Positions 25,912 to 35,716 of a stretch of DNA of 64,000 nt are shown one piece after another. This DNA is from Comamonadaceae bacterium. Its GTDB lineage: Bacteria; Pseudomonadota; Gammaproteobacteria; Burkholderiales; Burkholderiaceae_C. Each line of letters opens with the position of its first letter. Position 1 is the first letter of the stretch. Position numbers and translations under genes: made by a program. The notes beneath the pieces were generated by a model. The model saw only the letters and a list, made by a program, of their open reading frames with translations, did not search any database and was not told the origin of the DNA. The stretch is taken from NCBI GenBank assembly GCA_947476285.1, contig CANJPU010000022.1:1-64000 (forward strand), given 5' to 3'.

Positions 25912-26589
25912 ATGGCCGCACTGGAAACCATACAGATCGAAACCGGGCCCAGGCCCGGCGCAAGCGTTATTGTGCTGCACGGATTGGGTGCGGACGGAAA
26001 TGACTTCGTTCCCATCGCGAAAGAACTCGATCTCGCCTCTGTGGGCGAGGTTCGTTTCGTCTTTCCTCATGCGTCGGTGATTCCGGTGACGCTCAACAAC
26101 GGCTATCGCATGCGGGCCTGGTACGACATTTTCGCGCCGGGGCCTGACATGACCCGGCGTGAAGACGAGGCGGGGCTGCGCCGATCCATGGCACAGATTG
26201 AAGAGCTGCTGCAAATCGAGAGGGACCGCGGCATGCCGGCCCATCGCACCGTGCTGGCCGGGTTCTCGCAGGGCTGTGCAATGGCACTCATGACGGGTCT
26301 GCGCCACAAGGAAAGGCTGGCGGGCATCGTCGGTCTGTCCGGCTATCTGCCGCTGGCGTCCAGCACCGCCAGCGAGCGCAGTGATGCCAATGCGCTCACG
26401 CCCATCTTTCTGGGCCATGGCCAGCAAGACGAGATGGTCGCCATGGATCGCGGCGTCGCCACACGCCAGGCGCTGCAATCGCTGGGCTATGACACGCAGT
26501 GGCGCGATTACCCCATGGGTCATTCGGTCTGCATGGAAGAGATCGCCGATCTCAACGCATGGCTGCTGCAGGTGCTGGCAAAGCCCTGA
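25912..26589 (+). CDS. phospholipase/carboxylesterase-family alpha/beta hydrolase
   Basis: This 225-residue hydrolase is of the carboxylesterase/phospholipase family (YpfH and APT1 relatives). The oxyanion motif HGLGADGNDF is at 23-32, the nucleophile S119 in GFSQG, D173 in GQQDEMV and H204 in GHSV, a complete triad. GGAGA precedes the ATG. It is divergent from the HPF-like gene. Relatives cleave short acyl esters or thioesters; the natural substrate is unknown. Confidence 0.9.
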   Translation: MAALETIQIETGPRPGASVIVLHGLGADGNDFVPIAKELDLASVGEVRFVFPHASVIPVTLNNGYRMRAWYDIFAPGPDMTRREDEAGLRRSMAQIEELLQIERDRGMPAHRTVLAGFSQGCAMALMTGLRHKERLAGIVGLSGYLPLASSTASERSDANALTPIFLGHGQQDEMVAMDRGVATRQALQSLGYDTQWRDYPMGHSVCMEEIADLNAWLLQVLAKP

Positions 26590-26671
26590 ACGGCGAGGCT
26601 GCCCGAGCCGCACGCACAGGGTTTGGGCCATGCCAAAGCAGAAAATCCAAAGGCGTGCTACCTTCCGCCCA

Positions 26672-28237
26672 ATGTCAAACCAGTTGAGCCGCCTGCAATC
26701 CCGGATTAACACCCTGTCGCCCGAAAGGCTCAAGGGCATTCGCCGTGGCATTGAAAAAGAAAGCCTGCGCACCACGCAGGCCGGTGATCTGGCCATGACG
26801 CCGCATCCCCAGCAGTTGGGCTCGGCGCTCACACACCCGAACATCACCACCGACTACAGCGAATCGCAGTTAGAGCTGATCACCGGCGTGCACGCTACGC
26901 CCGAGAGCTGCCTGCAAGAGCTGACGCAGATTCATCAGTTCACCTATCGGGCGCTGGGCGATGAAATGCTGTGGGTCTCCAGCATGCCGTGCAAGTTGCC
27001 AACTGACGAGAACATACCGATAGGCCGCTACGGTTCTTCCAACGTCGGGCGCGCCAAGAGCGTTTATCGCATGGGCTTGGCGCACCGCTACGGCAGGCGC
27101 ATGCAGACCATCTCTGGCATCCACTACAACTGGTCCATGCCCGAAGTAAGCAGCCAGCAGTATTTTGACCTGATCCGAAACTTCCGTCGGCACGCTTTCC
27201 TGCTCTTGTACCTGCTCGGTGCATCGCCGGCGGTTTGTTCCAGTTTCGTGGCCGGCCGTCAACACGAGTTGCTGCCCCTGGGCCAGGGTGCGATGTACAT
27301 GCCTTATGGCACCTCTCTGCGCATGGGCCGGCTGGGCTATCAGAGCGATGCACAGGCCAGCCTCGCGGTCAGCTACAACGGCCTGGACGGCTATGCCGCT
27401 TCGCTGCATGAGGCGCTCACCCGGCCTTATCGGCCTTACGAAGCCACCGGCATCATGAACCCCGGCGGCGAATACAACCAGTTGGCCACCAGCCTCCTGC
27501 AGATCGAGAACGAGTTCTACGGCACCATCCGTCCCAAGCGCGTCATCTTTCAGGGTGAGCGGCCGCTCCATGCGCTGCGCGAGCGAGGTGTCGAATACGT
27601 TGAAGTGCGCCTGCTCGATCTCAACCCGTTTTTGCATGTGGGCATCAGCGCACAGAACATGCGCTTTCTCGATGTTTTTCTGCTGCATTGCCTGCTGTCA
27701 GATAGCCCACCCGACACGCCCCAGGAGATCGCCGCTCTGGGCCGCAACCAGCATCGCACCGCGGCTTTCGGGCGCGAGCCGGGCCTCAAGCTCGAGCGCG
27801 CCGATGGCGATGTCGTGTTGGTGCAGTGGGGTGCGCAACTGCTGCAAGAGTTTGCCCCCATCGCGGCCGCGCTCGACGCAGCGCACGGCGGCACCGAGCA
27901 TGCGCAGGCCCTGGCGGCAGCGCAGTCCATGCTGCAACAGCCCGAGCGCTTGCCCTCGGCTCAGGTGCTGGCCGCCACCGCGGCAGACTATGCCAATTCA
28001 TTCACCGCATTCGCCCGCGCGCAGTCTGTGCAGACCAAGGCCAGCATGCTCTCGCTGCCCTTCGATGCACAGCAGCAGACGCGCTTCGCGCAACTGAGCG
28101 AGCAGTCGCTGAAAGACCAGAAGACCATCGAAGACATGGACACCATGCCCTTCGAAATTTATCGCCAGCAATATGTCTCGCCCGACCGCTTGGGGTTGGC
28201 GAAAGGCGCGATTGCTGCGGCGCTGTCGACGGTCTGA
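26672..28237 (+). CDS. gshA: glutamate-cysteine ligase
   Basis: GshA makes gamma-glutamylcysteine, the first step of glutathione synthesis. The 521-residue length and motifs (GIEKESLRT near 26-34, DYSESQLELITG, HYNWSM, GEYNQLATSLLQIENEFYG) place it in the E. coli-type proteobacterial GshA class. The start at 26672 gives MSNQLSRLQSRINTLSPE, the normal N-terminus; the longer frame upstream overlaps the esterase and is rejected. Confidence 0.96.
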   Translation: MSNQLSRLQSRINTLSPERLKGIRRGIEKESLRTTQAGDLAMTPHPQQLGSALTHPNITTDYSESQLELITGVHATPESCLQELTQIHQFTYRALGDEMLWVSSMPCKLPTDENIPIGRYGSSNVGRAKSVYRMGLAHRYGRRMQTISGIHYNWSMPEVSSQQYFDLIRNFRRHAFLLLYLLGASPAVCSSFVAGRQHELLPLGQGAMYMPYGTSLRMGRLGYQSDAQASLAVSYNGLDGYAASLHEALTRPYRPYEATGIMNPGGEYNQLATSLLQIENEFYGTIRPKRVIFQGERPLHALRERGVEYVEVRLLDLNPFLHVGISAQNMRFLDVFLLHCLLSDSPPDTPQEIAALGRNQHRTAAFGREPGLKLERADGDVVLVQWGAQLLQEFAPIAAALDAAHGGTEHAQALAAAQSMLQQPERLPSAQVLAATAADYANSFTAFARAQSVQTKASMLSLPFDAQQQTRFAQLSEQSLKDQKTIEDMDTMPFEIYRQQYVSPDRLGLAKGAIAAALSTV

Positions 28238-28538
28238 TCGAGTCACGCCCAAGCCAATCGGCACTAACGGGTACAATAGCGCTATCGATTGCGCGGGCAA
28301 TTGATGCGCGGCCGACACATATTCTTACAGGCGCGCCCTCCCATCCGCGCATGCGTCGTCCGGGCATCATAGGTTCCGGCGCCGGCTCCGGCAAGCCGGT
28401 CATCCATTCAGACGCAATCCAGGCCCTCAAAGCGAGAGCCACTCCAACGGAATCGATGCGCCGGCCTGCCAGTGCAGGTCACCAGGTATTGAGGGTGTCG
28501 TTCGCGACGCCCACTCAAAGTCGCACAGGAGTCCACAC
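28238..28538 (+). promoter_or_regulatory. infA leader region with stable hairpins
   Basis: These 300 bases hold no gene. A TACAAT at 28272-28277 is a possible -10 box, without a good -35. Downstream are three perfect or near-perfect hairpins: 28382-28399 (CCGGCT/AGCCGG), 28465-28478 (CCTGC-CAGT-GCAGG) and 28493-28512, an 8-bp stem (one G-U pair) closed by the extra-stable UUCG tetraloop. The last ends 26 bases before the infA ATG. The leader may protect the mRNA, bind a regulator or change shape with temperature; that is inference. Confidence 0.55.
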
Positions 28539-28790
28539 ATGGCCAAAGAAGAACTGATCGAGATGAAAGGGCATGTGGACGAAGTGCTGCCGGACTCGCG
28601 TTTTCGCGTCACTCTGGAAAACGGCCACCAAGTCATCTGCTACACCGGCGGCAAGATGCGCAAGCACCACATCCGCATCATCGCTGGCGACAACGTGTCG
28701 CTGGAGATGTCGCCCTATGATCTGACCAAGGGCCGCATCACATTCCGCCATATTGCCGGTCGCAGCGAGCGCCCGCCAATGCGGCGCTGA
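28539..28790 (+). CDS. infA: translation initiation factor IF-1
   Basis: IF-1 binds the 30S A site during initiation. The 83-residue OB-fold protein reads [19 protein letters not shown], then [28 protein letters not shown] and [14 protein letters not shown], the full family pattern. It has a short extra tail (RSERPPMRR) relative to the 72-residue E. coli protein, as is common for a second, monocistronic infA in betaproteobacteria. AGGAG lies 7 bases before the ATG. A structured leader precedes it. Confidence 0.95.
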   Translation: MAKEELIEMKGHVDEVLPDSRFRVTLENGHQVICYTGGKMRKHHIRIIAGDNVSLEMSPYDLTKGRITFRHIAGRSERPPMRR

Positions 28791-28863
28791 GCGCCAGCGA
28801 GCAAGCGCCCTGGTCCACAGCCGGGGTGCCTCGGGCGTTAGGGTTGAACAACCGGAGCGCACC

Positions 28864-29358
28864 ATGATTCGAAACACACCCACCTATCGCATTCTTGCGC
28901 TGGCCACTGCCTCGTTGATCGCATCGTTGCTTTTCGCGGCGCCCGCATTGGCCAAGGACAAGGATGAAGACGGTCAAGGCAAGGGCAATAGCAAGCACTC
29001 GCAAAAGCAGGAAGCCAAGCGAGAGCGCCAGGAAATCAAGCACGGCGCCTATTTCAATGATCAGCATCGCAACGCTGCGCGCCAGTCGTATGTCCAGTAT
29101 TACAGCGAAGGCAAGAAATGCCCTCCGGGCCTGGCCAAGAAGAACAACGGCTGCCTCCCACCTGGTCATGCCCGCAACTGGGCCGTTGGTCAGCCGGTGC
29201 CGCGCGGCGTGGTGTTCTACAGCGTACCCCAGCCCGTATTGACCAGGCTACCCGCTGCGCCCTACGGTTACCGCTATGGCCGCCTTGGCGGCGATGTGGT
29301 GCTGGTGGTGCAGGGTCAGAACATCGTCGTGGACATCATCCTCGACGTGTTCCACTGA
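28864..29358 (+). CDS. CigR/RcnB-like exported protein
   Basis: This 164-residue protein has a clear signal peptide (residues 1-30, ending APALA), then a highly charged Lys/Glu/Gln segment and the pattern [16 protein letters not shown] around C86-C97, typical of the CigR/RcnB-like family of periplasmic or inner-membrane proteins. The end is hydrophobic ([19 protein letters not shown]). RcnB affects nickel/cobalt export and CigR Salmonella virulence, but the family role is not settled. It is 73 bases after infA and probably independent. Confidence 0.75.
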   Translation: MIRNTPTYRILALATASLIASLLFAAPALAKDKDEDGQGKGNSKHSQKQEAKRERQEIKHGAYFNDQHRNAARQSYVQYYSEGKKCPPGLAKKNNGCLPPGHARNWAVGQPVPRGVVFYSVPQPVLTRLPAAPYGYRYGRLGGDVVLVVQGQNIVVDIILDVFH

Positions 29359-29403
29359 CGCCTGCCGCAAGGCCCAGAGGTCGGCCGACTCCCGGCGCCA
29401 AGC

Positions 29404-29544
29404 CTACTTGGTCTTGGGCTTGCCGCGCGGAATCACCGCAGTCATTGGCGGGGTGGGGCGGTCTGAGGTGCCCTGCTTTGGTGGTGAAGTGTCCTTTTTG
29501 GGTTTCTTTGCCATCTTGTTGCTGCGCTGTTCGCCTTTTGCCAT
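29404..29544 (-). CDS. small basic protein of a conserved Burkholderiales type
   Basis: This 46-residue protein opens MAKGEQRSNKMAKKPKKD and ends IPRGKPKTK. GGAGG lies 6 bases before the ATG, and the high Lys/Pro content suggests a flexible, nucleic-acid-binding or ribosome-associated peptide. As I recall, proteins beginning MAKGQ.RSN.EAKKPK are widespread in betaproteobacteria without known function; that recollection needs a search. It is convergent with the CigR-like gene. Confidence 0.7.
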   Translation of the reverse strand: MAKGEQRSNKMAKKPKKDTSPPKQGTSDRPTPPMTAVIPRGKPKTK

Positions 29545-29641
29545 GAGTCCTCCGGTGCTGGGTTGGGTATGAATGAGTACGATGGGTACATGCCGATGGT
29601 ACTAGTTCTAAGGCGCCTCCAACTGCCGCTGTCACGATGAA

Positions 29642-30265
29642 TCAGCCGTGATCGCGCCCGAACACCAGCAGCAGATTGTTCGCCGGCATCTCGGTTCGCC
29701 TACGCAGAGCCAAGCCCGCGCGGGCCGCCTCTTGCGACACCTCATCGAGTTGACGCACGCCCCAAGACGAATTGCGCCCCCTCAGGCTTTGGTCAAACGC
29801 TGTATTGCCAGGTGCGGGCATCACTGTGCGTTCGAAATAGGGCCCATAGGTGATCAACACCCCGCCGGGTGCAAGGTGCCCCGCCGCGCCCTGCATCAGC
29901 GCCGCGCATGTGGCCCAGGGCGAGATGTGCAGCATGTTGGCGCAATAGATGGCGTCGAATGCTTGAGCGAAGGCCGGCCCTTGCGCGGGCCAGTTCGGCG
30001 CCAGCACATCCACCAGCAATGGGGCGCGCACATTGGCCACACCCGTTTGCGCTGTCCATGCCGCAATCGACGACAGTGCACTTGCGTCGGCATCGCTTGG
30101 CTGCCAGGTCCAGCCGGGCAGGCCGGCTGCAAACCATGCGCAATGCTGGCCCGTGCCTGAAGCGATTTCAAGCGCCGAGCCGCGATCGGGCAATACCAGA
30201 CGCAACACATCCAAAATAGGCTGCTTGTTGCGTTCGGCTGAGGGGCTGACAGTGAGCGTGGTCAC
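29642..30265 (-). CDS. DUF938-family methyltransferase-like protein
   Basis: This protein of about 207 residues matches the DUF938 family of class I methyltransferase folds: SPSAERNKQPILDVL near the N-terminus, ALEIASGTGQH as the SAM loop, then NMLHISPWATC and GPY.R. No substrate is known for this family. The start is taken as GTG at 30265, just past the upstream dehydrogenase stop, since the longer frame runs backwards through that gene. The AAGG-like site is close to the start, so the exact start is uncertain. Confidence 0.83.
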   Translation of the reverse strand: MTTLTVSPSAERNKQPILDVLRLVLPDRGSALEIASGTGQHCAWFAAGLPGWTWQPSDADASALSSIAAWTAQTGVANVRAPLLVDVLAPNWPAQGPAFAQAFDAIYCANMLHISPWATCAALMQGAAGHLAPGGVLITYGPYFERTVMPAPGNTAFDQSLRGRNSSWGVRQLDEVSQEAARAGLALRRRTEMPANNLLLVFGRDHG

Positions 30266-30279
30266 ACCTTTTCGACTGA

Positions 30280-31311
30280 TCAGCCGTTGGCGATGCGGCT
30301 GACCAAGGCCTTGGTGAACGCCGCCGTGTTGGCGCTGCCGCCCAGGTCGCCGGTGCGAACCTTGTCGATGTTGAGCGTTTCGTCGATCGCCGTGCGCAGG
30401 CGCGTGGCCTTGTCGTGCATCCTGCAATGGTCCAGCATCATGGCCGCGGCCAGCAGCAGGGCAATTGGGTTGGCGATGCCCTTGCCTGCAATGTCGGGGG
30501 CCGAGCCGTGCACGGCTTCGAAGATCGCTGCGTCCACCCCGATGTTGGCACCCGGCGCCATGCCCAGGCCGCCCACCAGCCCGGCCACCAGGTCAGACAA
30601 AATGTCGCCGAACAAATTGGTGGTGACCAGCATGTCGAACTGCCAGGGGTTGAGCACCAGCTTCATCGCGCAGGCATCGATGATCACTGTGTCCAGTTCA
30701 AAGCGGCCCTTGTATTTTTTCTCGTACAAGTCCAGACCGGTCTCCAGGAAGATGCCGGTCAGCGCCTTCATGATGTTGGCTTTGTGGACGATGGTCACCT
30801 TCTTGCGCCCGGTGGCCACCGCATTGTTGAACGCGAATTCAAGCAGCCGGCGGCTGCCTTGCCGGGTGTTCACGCCAGTGGCCATGGCCACTGCGTGCGG
30901 GTCGCCGTCGATGGGGATGTAGTGCTCGTGGCCGATGTACAGGCCTTCGAGGTTTTCGCGCACCACGACCAAATCGATTTTGTCGTAGCGCCCGCCAGGT
31001 ACGATGGTGAGGGCCGGACGCAGATTCGCATAAAGCTGAAACTCCTCACGCAGTCGCACATTCGATGAGCGGTAGCCGCCGCCCGAAGGCGTCTCCAGCG
31101 GGCCCTTCAGGGCCAGGCGGGTGCGGCGGATGCTGTCCAGCGTGGCGGCGGGAAGTGGGTCGCCGCCGGCTACAACGCCGGCCAGCCCGGCAGCCTGACG
31201 ATCCCAGTCGAAGGGGGCTTGCAACGCATCCAGCGCGGCCAGCGTGGCATCGACGATCTCGGGGCCAATGCCGTCTCCGGGAATGAGGGTGGCGGGGATA
31301 GTGTGGGTCAT
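30280..31311 (-). CDS. NAD-type isocitrate dehydrogenase-like enzyme
   Basis: This 343-residue beta-decarboxylating dehydrogenase has PGDGIGPEIV near 11-20, the substrate-binding YANLRPA, VRENLEGLYIG (IDH-like rather than the LeuB pattern), the catalytic lysine region KANIMK, and NLFGDILSDL with GSAPDIAGKG at the adenosine site. Isopropylmalate or tartrate/malate dehydrogenases of the family are less likely. The start at 31311 has GGAGAG 7 bases upstream; the longer frame adds six odd residues. The DUF938 gene follows 14 bases downstream. Confidence 0.88.
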   Translation of the reverse strand: MTHTIPATLIPGDGIGPEIVDATLAALDALQAPFDWDRQAAGLAGVVAGGDPLPAATLDSIRRTRLALKGPLETPSGGGYRSSNVRLREEFQLYANLRPALTIVPGGRYDKIDLVVVRENLEGLYIGHEHYIPIDGDPHAVAMATGVNTRQGSRRLLEFAFNNAVATGRKKVTIVHKANIMKALTGIFLETGLDLYEKKYKGRFELDTVIIDACAMKLVLNPWQFDMLVTTNLFGDILSDLVAGLVGGLGMAPGANIGVDAAIFEAVHGSAPDIAGKGIANPIALLLAAAMMLDHCRMHDKATRLRTAIDETLNIDKVRTGDLGGSANTAAFTKALVSRIANG

Positions 31312-31395
31312 GGGTGGCTCTCCAGGCAAGGTGCGCAGCTTAAGCCTTTACGCCGCTATGGCGTTTGATGCTTCTCATGTCAGTGCCATTGTGGC

Positions 31396-32805
<1,410 letters not shown>

Positions 32806-32817
32806 ACCCCGATCATT

Positions 32818-33462
32818 TCACAGGTTCAGCAAGAGTTCCGCGAGGTCCATGCATTCCTCGAAAGACCGTGTGTAGGCGATCCTGTCGATCCTGTTAAATT
32901 CTTCCCTGCTGATGTCAGGATATTGCTTCAGCCGTGCAAGGAAATCTTTCGAGTGACGGCCGAAGAAAGGGCGCGCTTCATCAATCGCTGTCGGCTCCAG
33001 ATCCGCGACAGCGCATAGATCGAAGAGGTCACGCGCCTTCGCCTGGTTACCTCTGTGCCACATCTTCTTTGCCACGATTTCGGCGCAAGTCTCTACGCAA
33101 ATCGCGCGTCCCTGAAAGTTGATGACCTCCCAGGGTGTGTCAGTCAGTGCAGTACCCACTACCACGTCTATTTCACCGCTTGGGAGAAGCAGCTTGATGT
33201 ATTCGGCGGCTTCGTGATAGTTGGTGCTGATCTGCTCTGCCGCGTCGGTCAGGCGTGGCGAGAAGTGTCCCAGGTACTGAGGGTCAGGCACAAAGAGGTC
33301 GATGTCCTTGCTGTGGCGATGATTCAGCCGCAGCATCAGCACCGTCCCTCCGCCAAAACTCCACGTTGGTTTCTTGACCACCGTTCCAAGGTGATCTGTC
33401 AGCGTCAATGCCGCTTCGAACAGTTCGCGCCAGATGCCCGGGCGATCAAACTCAACCGGCAT
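32818..33462 (-). CDS. AbiEii-type nucleotidyltransferase toxin
   Basis: This 214-residue protein is of the AbiEii/AbiGii toxin family. SFGGGTVLMLRLNHRHSKD around residues 35-53 holds the GG and the S-x-D-x-D core, with D53 and D55 as predicted metal ligands. Such toxins transfer nucleotides to tRNA or another acceptor and arrest growth; some give phage resistance by abortive infection. The start at 33462 overlaps the antitoxin stop by one base (TGATG), a typical coupling; an earlier ATG eight codons upstream lies inside the antitoxin gene. Confidence 0.85.
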   Translation of the reverse strand: MPVEFDRPGIWRELFEAALTLTDHLGTVVKKPTWSFGGGTVLMLRLNHRHSKDIDLFVPDPQYLGHFSPRLTDAAEQISTNYHEAAEYIKLLLPSGEIDVVVGTALTDTPWEVINFQGRAICVETCAEIVAKKMWHRGNQAKARDLFDLCAVADLEPTAIDEARPFFGRHSKDFLARLKQYPDISREEFNRIDRIAYTRSFEECMDLAELLLNL

Positions 33463-33965
33463 CAAGACCAGATACCTCTGGTGCATGCGACGGCGGCTGC
33501 CAGCTGACGCATTTTCTGCCAGGTGATCTTTCGACGTGCGCCGTTCTCCGTCTCCAGTTGCGCGACAAGGGCAGACAGTACGCTCACTGGTGCCTCGTCG
33601 AGCAATGCTCGTAGCTGAGGTATGTGTTTGGGAGGTATGACGCCTGTGAGCAATGCGTGACGCAAGGTTTCCGCACGAAGTGCAGTGCCATAGCTGACGT
33701 TGGCTGTCCGCACGGCAGTTTCGAGCGCGTTGTCGCTTTCACTTTTTGATTTCGGCTTGCGCACGCCAGTCATGCCCAAGCCATAGCCCAACAAGTTGGC
33801 TAGGCGTTCGGCACGTGTAAGGCTCAGGTTACTGAGCTTGCCTGTTTCGAGTTCGTTGATGGTGGCGCGCGACAAGCCCGCCAGTTCGGCAAGGCGTTCC
33901 TGGCTGAGACCCATTTCAGATCTCTGGCGCTTCACGACAGTGGAGAGCTCTTGGAGGATCGGCAT
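33462..33965 (-). CDS. XRE-family antitoxin/regulator paired with AbiEii toxin
   Basis: This 167-residue protein has an N-terminal HTH_3 domain (RQRSEMGLSQERLAELAG, then SRATINELETGK at about 32-43). The C-terminal half (LRHALLTGVIPPKHIPQLRALLDEAP) would contact the toxin. It replaces the AbiEi partner of classical type IV systems, so this is an XRE/AbiEii variant. The start at 33965 keeps the usual XRE N-terminus; the longer frame would place 23 residues over the promoter. A promoter and inverted repeat upstream fit autorepression. Confidence 0.85.
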   Translation of the reverse strand: MPILQELSTVVKRQRSEMGLSQERLAELAGLSRATINELETGKLSNLSLTRAERLANLLGYGLGMTGVRKPKSKSESDNALETAVRTANVSYGTALRAETLRHALLTGVIPPKHIPQLRALLDEAPVSVLSALVAQLETENGARRKITWQKMRQLAAAVACTRGIWS

Positions 33966-33983
33966 GACTTTATTGGTCTCTCT

Positions 33984-34034
33984 CTTGACTGGGAATGTTT
34001 GCGTCAAGATACCGAGAGAAAGCAAGAATGTCAA
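33984..34034 (-). promoter_or_regulatory. toxin-antitoxin promoter with overlapping inverted repeat
   Basis: On the minus strand TTGACA (34029-34034) and TATCTT (34006-34011) are separated by exactly 17 bases, the best sigma-70 pair noticed in the window. An inverted repeat CTTGAC-N13-GTCAAG (arms 34003-34008 and 33984-33989) overlaps the -10 box and the likely start site. That position suits binding by the XRE antitoxin as its own repressor. Confidence 0.72.
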
Positions 34035-34141
34035 ATATTTACTACATTCAAATGACTAATATATAACGCATCGTTGCGAACCGCCACTCGCCTGGCTTGC
34101 GCCGCATTGAGGTTCAAAAAGCGGCGCAACGTCGTCAAGCA

Positions 34142-35080
34142 TCAATTGAATTGCAGGCACAACACAAGCAACCCGAGCACCACCAAGCCCAGCCCGATCT
34201 TCTCCCCGCGCGTCAGCCGCTCCTTCATGAAGCGGTGCGCCACCACCAGGCTGAAGACCACCTCCACAATGCCCAGGGTGCGCACATTGGCCGCAGAGGT
34301 GAGTGCAAATGAAGTGAACCAGGCGATGGAAGCCGCAGCGCCCATGCTGCCCGCGACCATGGACACACGCCAGGCTACTACCAGGGCACGCAAGGCCGCG
34401 CGATCGCGCCAGGCCAACCAGCCGCCCAGCATCAGGCTTTGCCCGGCCTGTGCCCACAGCACGCCCCAGGCACCGGCCAGCCAGGGCGTGGCATCGGGCA
34501 GCGCCAGGGCTGCGCCGCGATAGCCGATGGCCGAGAACGCGAAACCGGCGCCCGAAGCCAGGCCGTACCAGGCAGCCCGCCCAGTCCATGCCCGCGCGTC
34601 ACCGGCCAGCGCGGCGCCAGCCTTTTGCGGCAGCGACAAAATGATCACACCCACGGTTGCCAGCGCGATGGCGAGCATGGTCATCCAGCCGGGCAACTCG
34701 TGCAGGAAGAGTGCGCCAAACAATGCCACCTGCACGGCGTCGGTCTTGGAAAATGCCACGCCGACCACGAAGTTGCGCTGCTTCATCGCCGCCAGCATGA
34801 AAGCCGTGGCCGCGATCTGGCTTACTGCGCCCAACATCAGCCAGGCGAAATAGTTTGGCGTGAAATACGGAATGCCCACAGCCGCCGAAGGCGTGGCATG
34901 CAGCGCCAAGACCCACGCTGCGGCAAAGGGCAGGCCATACAGAAAACGCGCCAGCGTTGCGCCCATAGTGCCGGCCTGCGCCACCAGCGAGCGCTGGGCC
35001 GCGTTGCGTGCGGTCTGCGCGAGGGCCGCGAAGACGACGATGGGGATCCAGGCCCAGGTGAGAAAAGTGGCGGCAGGCAT
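34142..35080 (-). CDS. EamA/DMT-family transporter
   Basis: This 312-residue membrane protein is made of two repeats of the EamA domain, about ten hydrophobic segments in all. The second half includes SIAWFTSFALTSAANVRTLG and EVVFSLVVAHRFMKERLT, the usual end of the second EamA repeat. DMT exporters handle amino acids, drugs or metabolites; the cargo cannot be told. It stands alone between the toxin-antitoxin promoter and a small regulator. Confidence 0.85.
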   Translation of the reverse strand: MPAATFLTWAWIPIVVFAALAQTARNAAQRSLVAQAGTMGATLARFLYGLPFAAAWVLALHATPSAAVGIPYFTPNYFAWLMLGAVSQIAATAFMLAAMKQRNFVVGVAFSKTDAVQVALFGALFLHELPGWMTMLAIALATVGVIILSLPQKAGAALAGDARAWTGRAAWYGLASGAGFAFSAIGYRGAALALPDATPWLAGAWGVLWAQAGQSLMLGGWLAWRDRAALRALVVAWRVSMVAGSMGAAASIAWFTSFALTSAANVRTLGIVEVVFSLVVAHRFMKERLTRGEKIGLGLVVLGLLVLCLQFN

Positions 35081-35151
35081 CTGGAGCGGTCCGCTAGTGC
35101 ATGTGGACGGACGGATGCCAAGGTCCGCAAAGAGATAGATCAGTCAGAGAG

Positions 35152-35526
35152 TCAACCCAATATGGCCACCACCTCGATGCGCGAGGCCACAGCTTGCACA
35201 AACTTTTGAATGCCGTGCCCGGGGTTAATTTGACGTCGCGACACAATCAAACCCTTTCGCTCCAGTAAGCCCAAATCTTTTGTCACAGCAGATCGGTTAC
35301 GGTGCAAGCATCGCGTCAATTCAGTGATGGTCTTGGGCTCTTGCATGACTTCACGCATCAGTCTGCGTCGGGCTTCAGACAGAACGGTAAACATGATCTG
35401 CGGGTCTTCAAATGCCAGCGTCACTGTGCCGTCCAAGGACCGGCCCATATCCGCAGTGTGAGCCGCTTTGCGAGCCCGCGCAAAAAAACCAGCAACATCT
35501 CCGCTGCGAACAACAACTTTAGTCAT
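35152..35526 (-). CDS. small winged-helix regulator (MarR/HVO_A0114-like)
   Basis: This 124-residue protein has a central winged helix: EARRRLMREVMQEPKTITEL, then HRNRSAVTKDLGLLERKGLI, with the wing following in VSRRQINPGHG. This resembles the HVO_A0114/COG4190 group, often the antitoxin or regulator half of small two-gene modules. The ATG overlaps the stop of a 32-codon upstream frame (ATGA), so a coupled partner may exist or have existed. The target is unknown. Confidence 0.7.
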   Translation of the reverse strand: MTKVVVRSGDVAGFFARARKAAHTADMGRSLDGTVTLAFEDPQIMFTVLSEARRRLMREVMQEPKTITELTRCLHRNRSAVTKDLGLLERKGLIVSRRQINPGHGIQKFVQAVASRIEVVAILG

Positions 35527-35621
35527 TTCCGACGTCCCTTGATGGATTGCACCACATTGATCTTGAGCTCAAAGCGTTCCATTTCGAGCAAGCTTTCGTT
35601 CCCGTTCTTGGGTTTGACCAT
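35523..35621 (-). CDS. 32-residue upstream ORF coupled to the regulator
   Basis: A 33-codon frame begins MVKPKNGNESLLEMERFEL and its stop overlaps the regulator ATG by 4 bases. It is charged and has no close family that I recognise. Regulators of this type usually follow a toxin gene of about 100 codons, so this could be a relic of that partner or a short leader peptide. A weak ribosome site and small size make it uncertain. Confidence 0.3.
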   Translation of the reverse strand: MVKPKNGNESLLEMERFELKINVVQSIKGRRK

Positions 35622-35716
35622 CGCGTGAATGATCCAGTGTGCTTGACTTTAGCGCATCCGCTCGACTTGTCACGCTGCACTCGTGGTGTCAACTGTTGGA
35701 GCCGCACGGCGTGATT

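Noticed and set aside
25462-26850. 462-codon minus-strand frame containing the HPF-like protein at its end
   Set aside because: Only the last 117 codons resemble a protein family and have a ribosome site; the rest is antisense to the esterase and the start of gshA.
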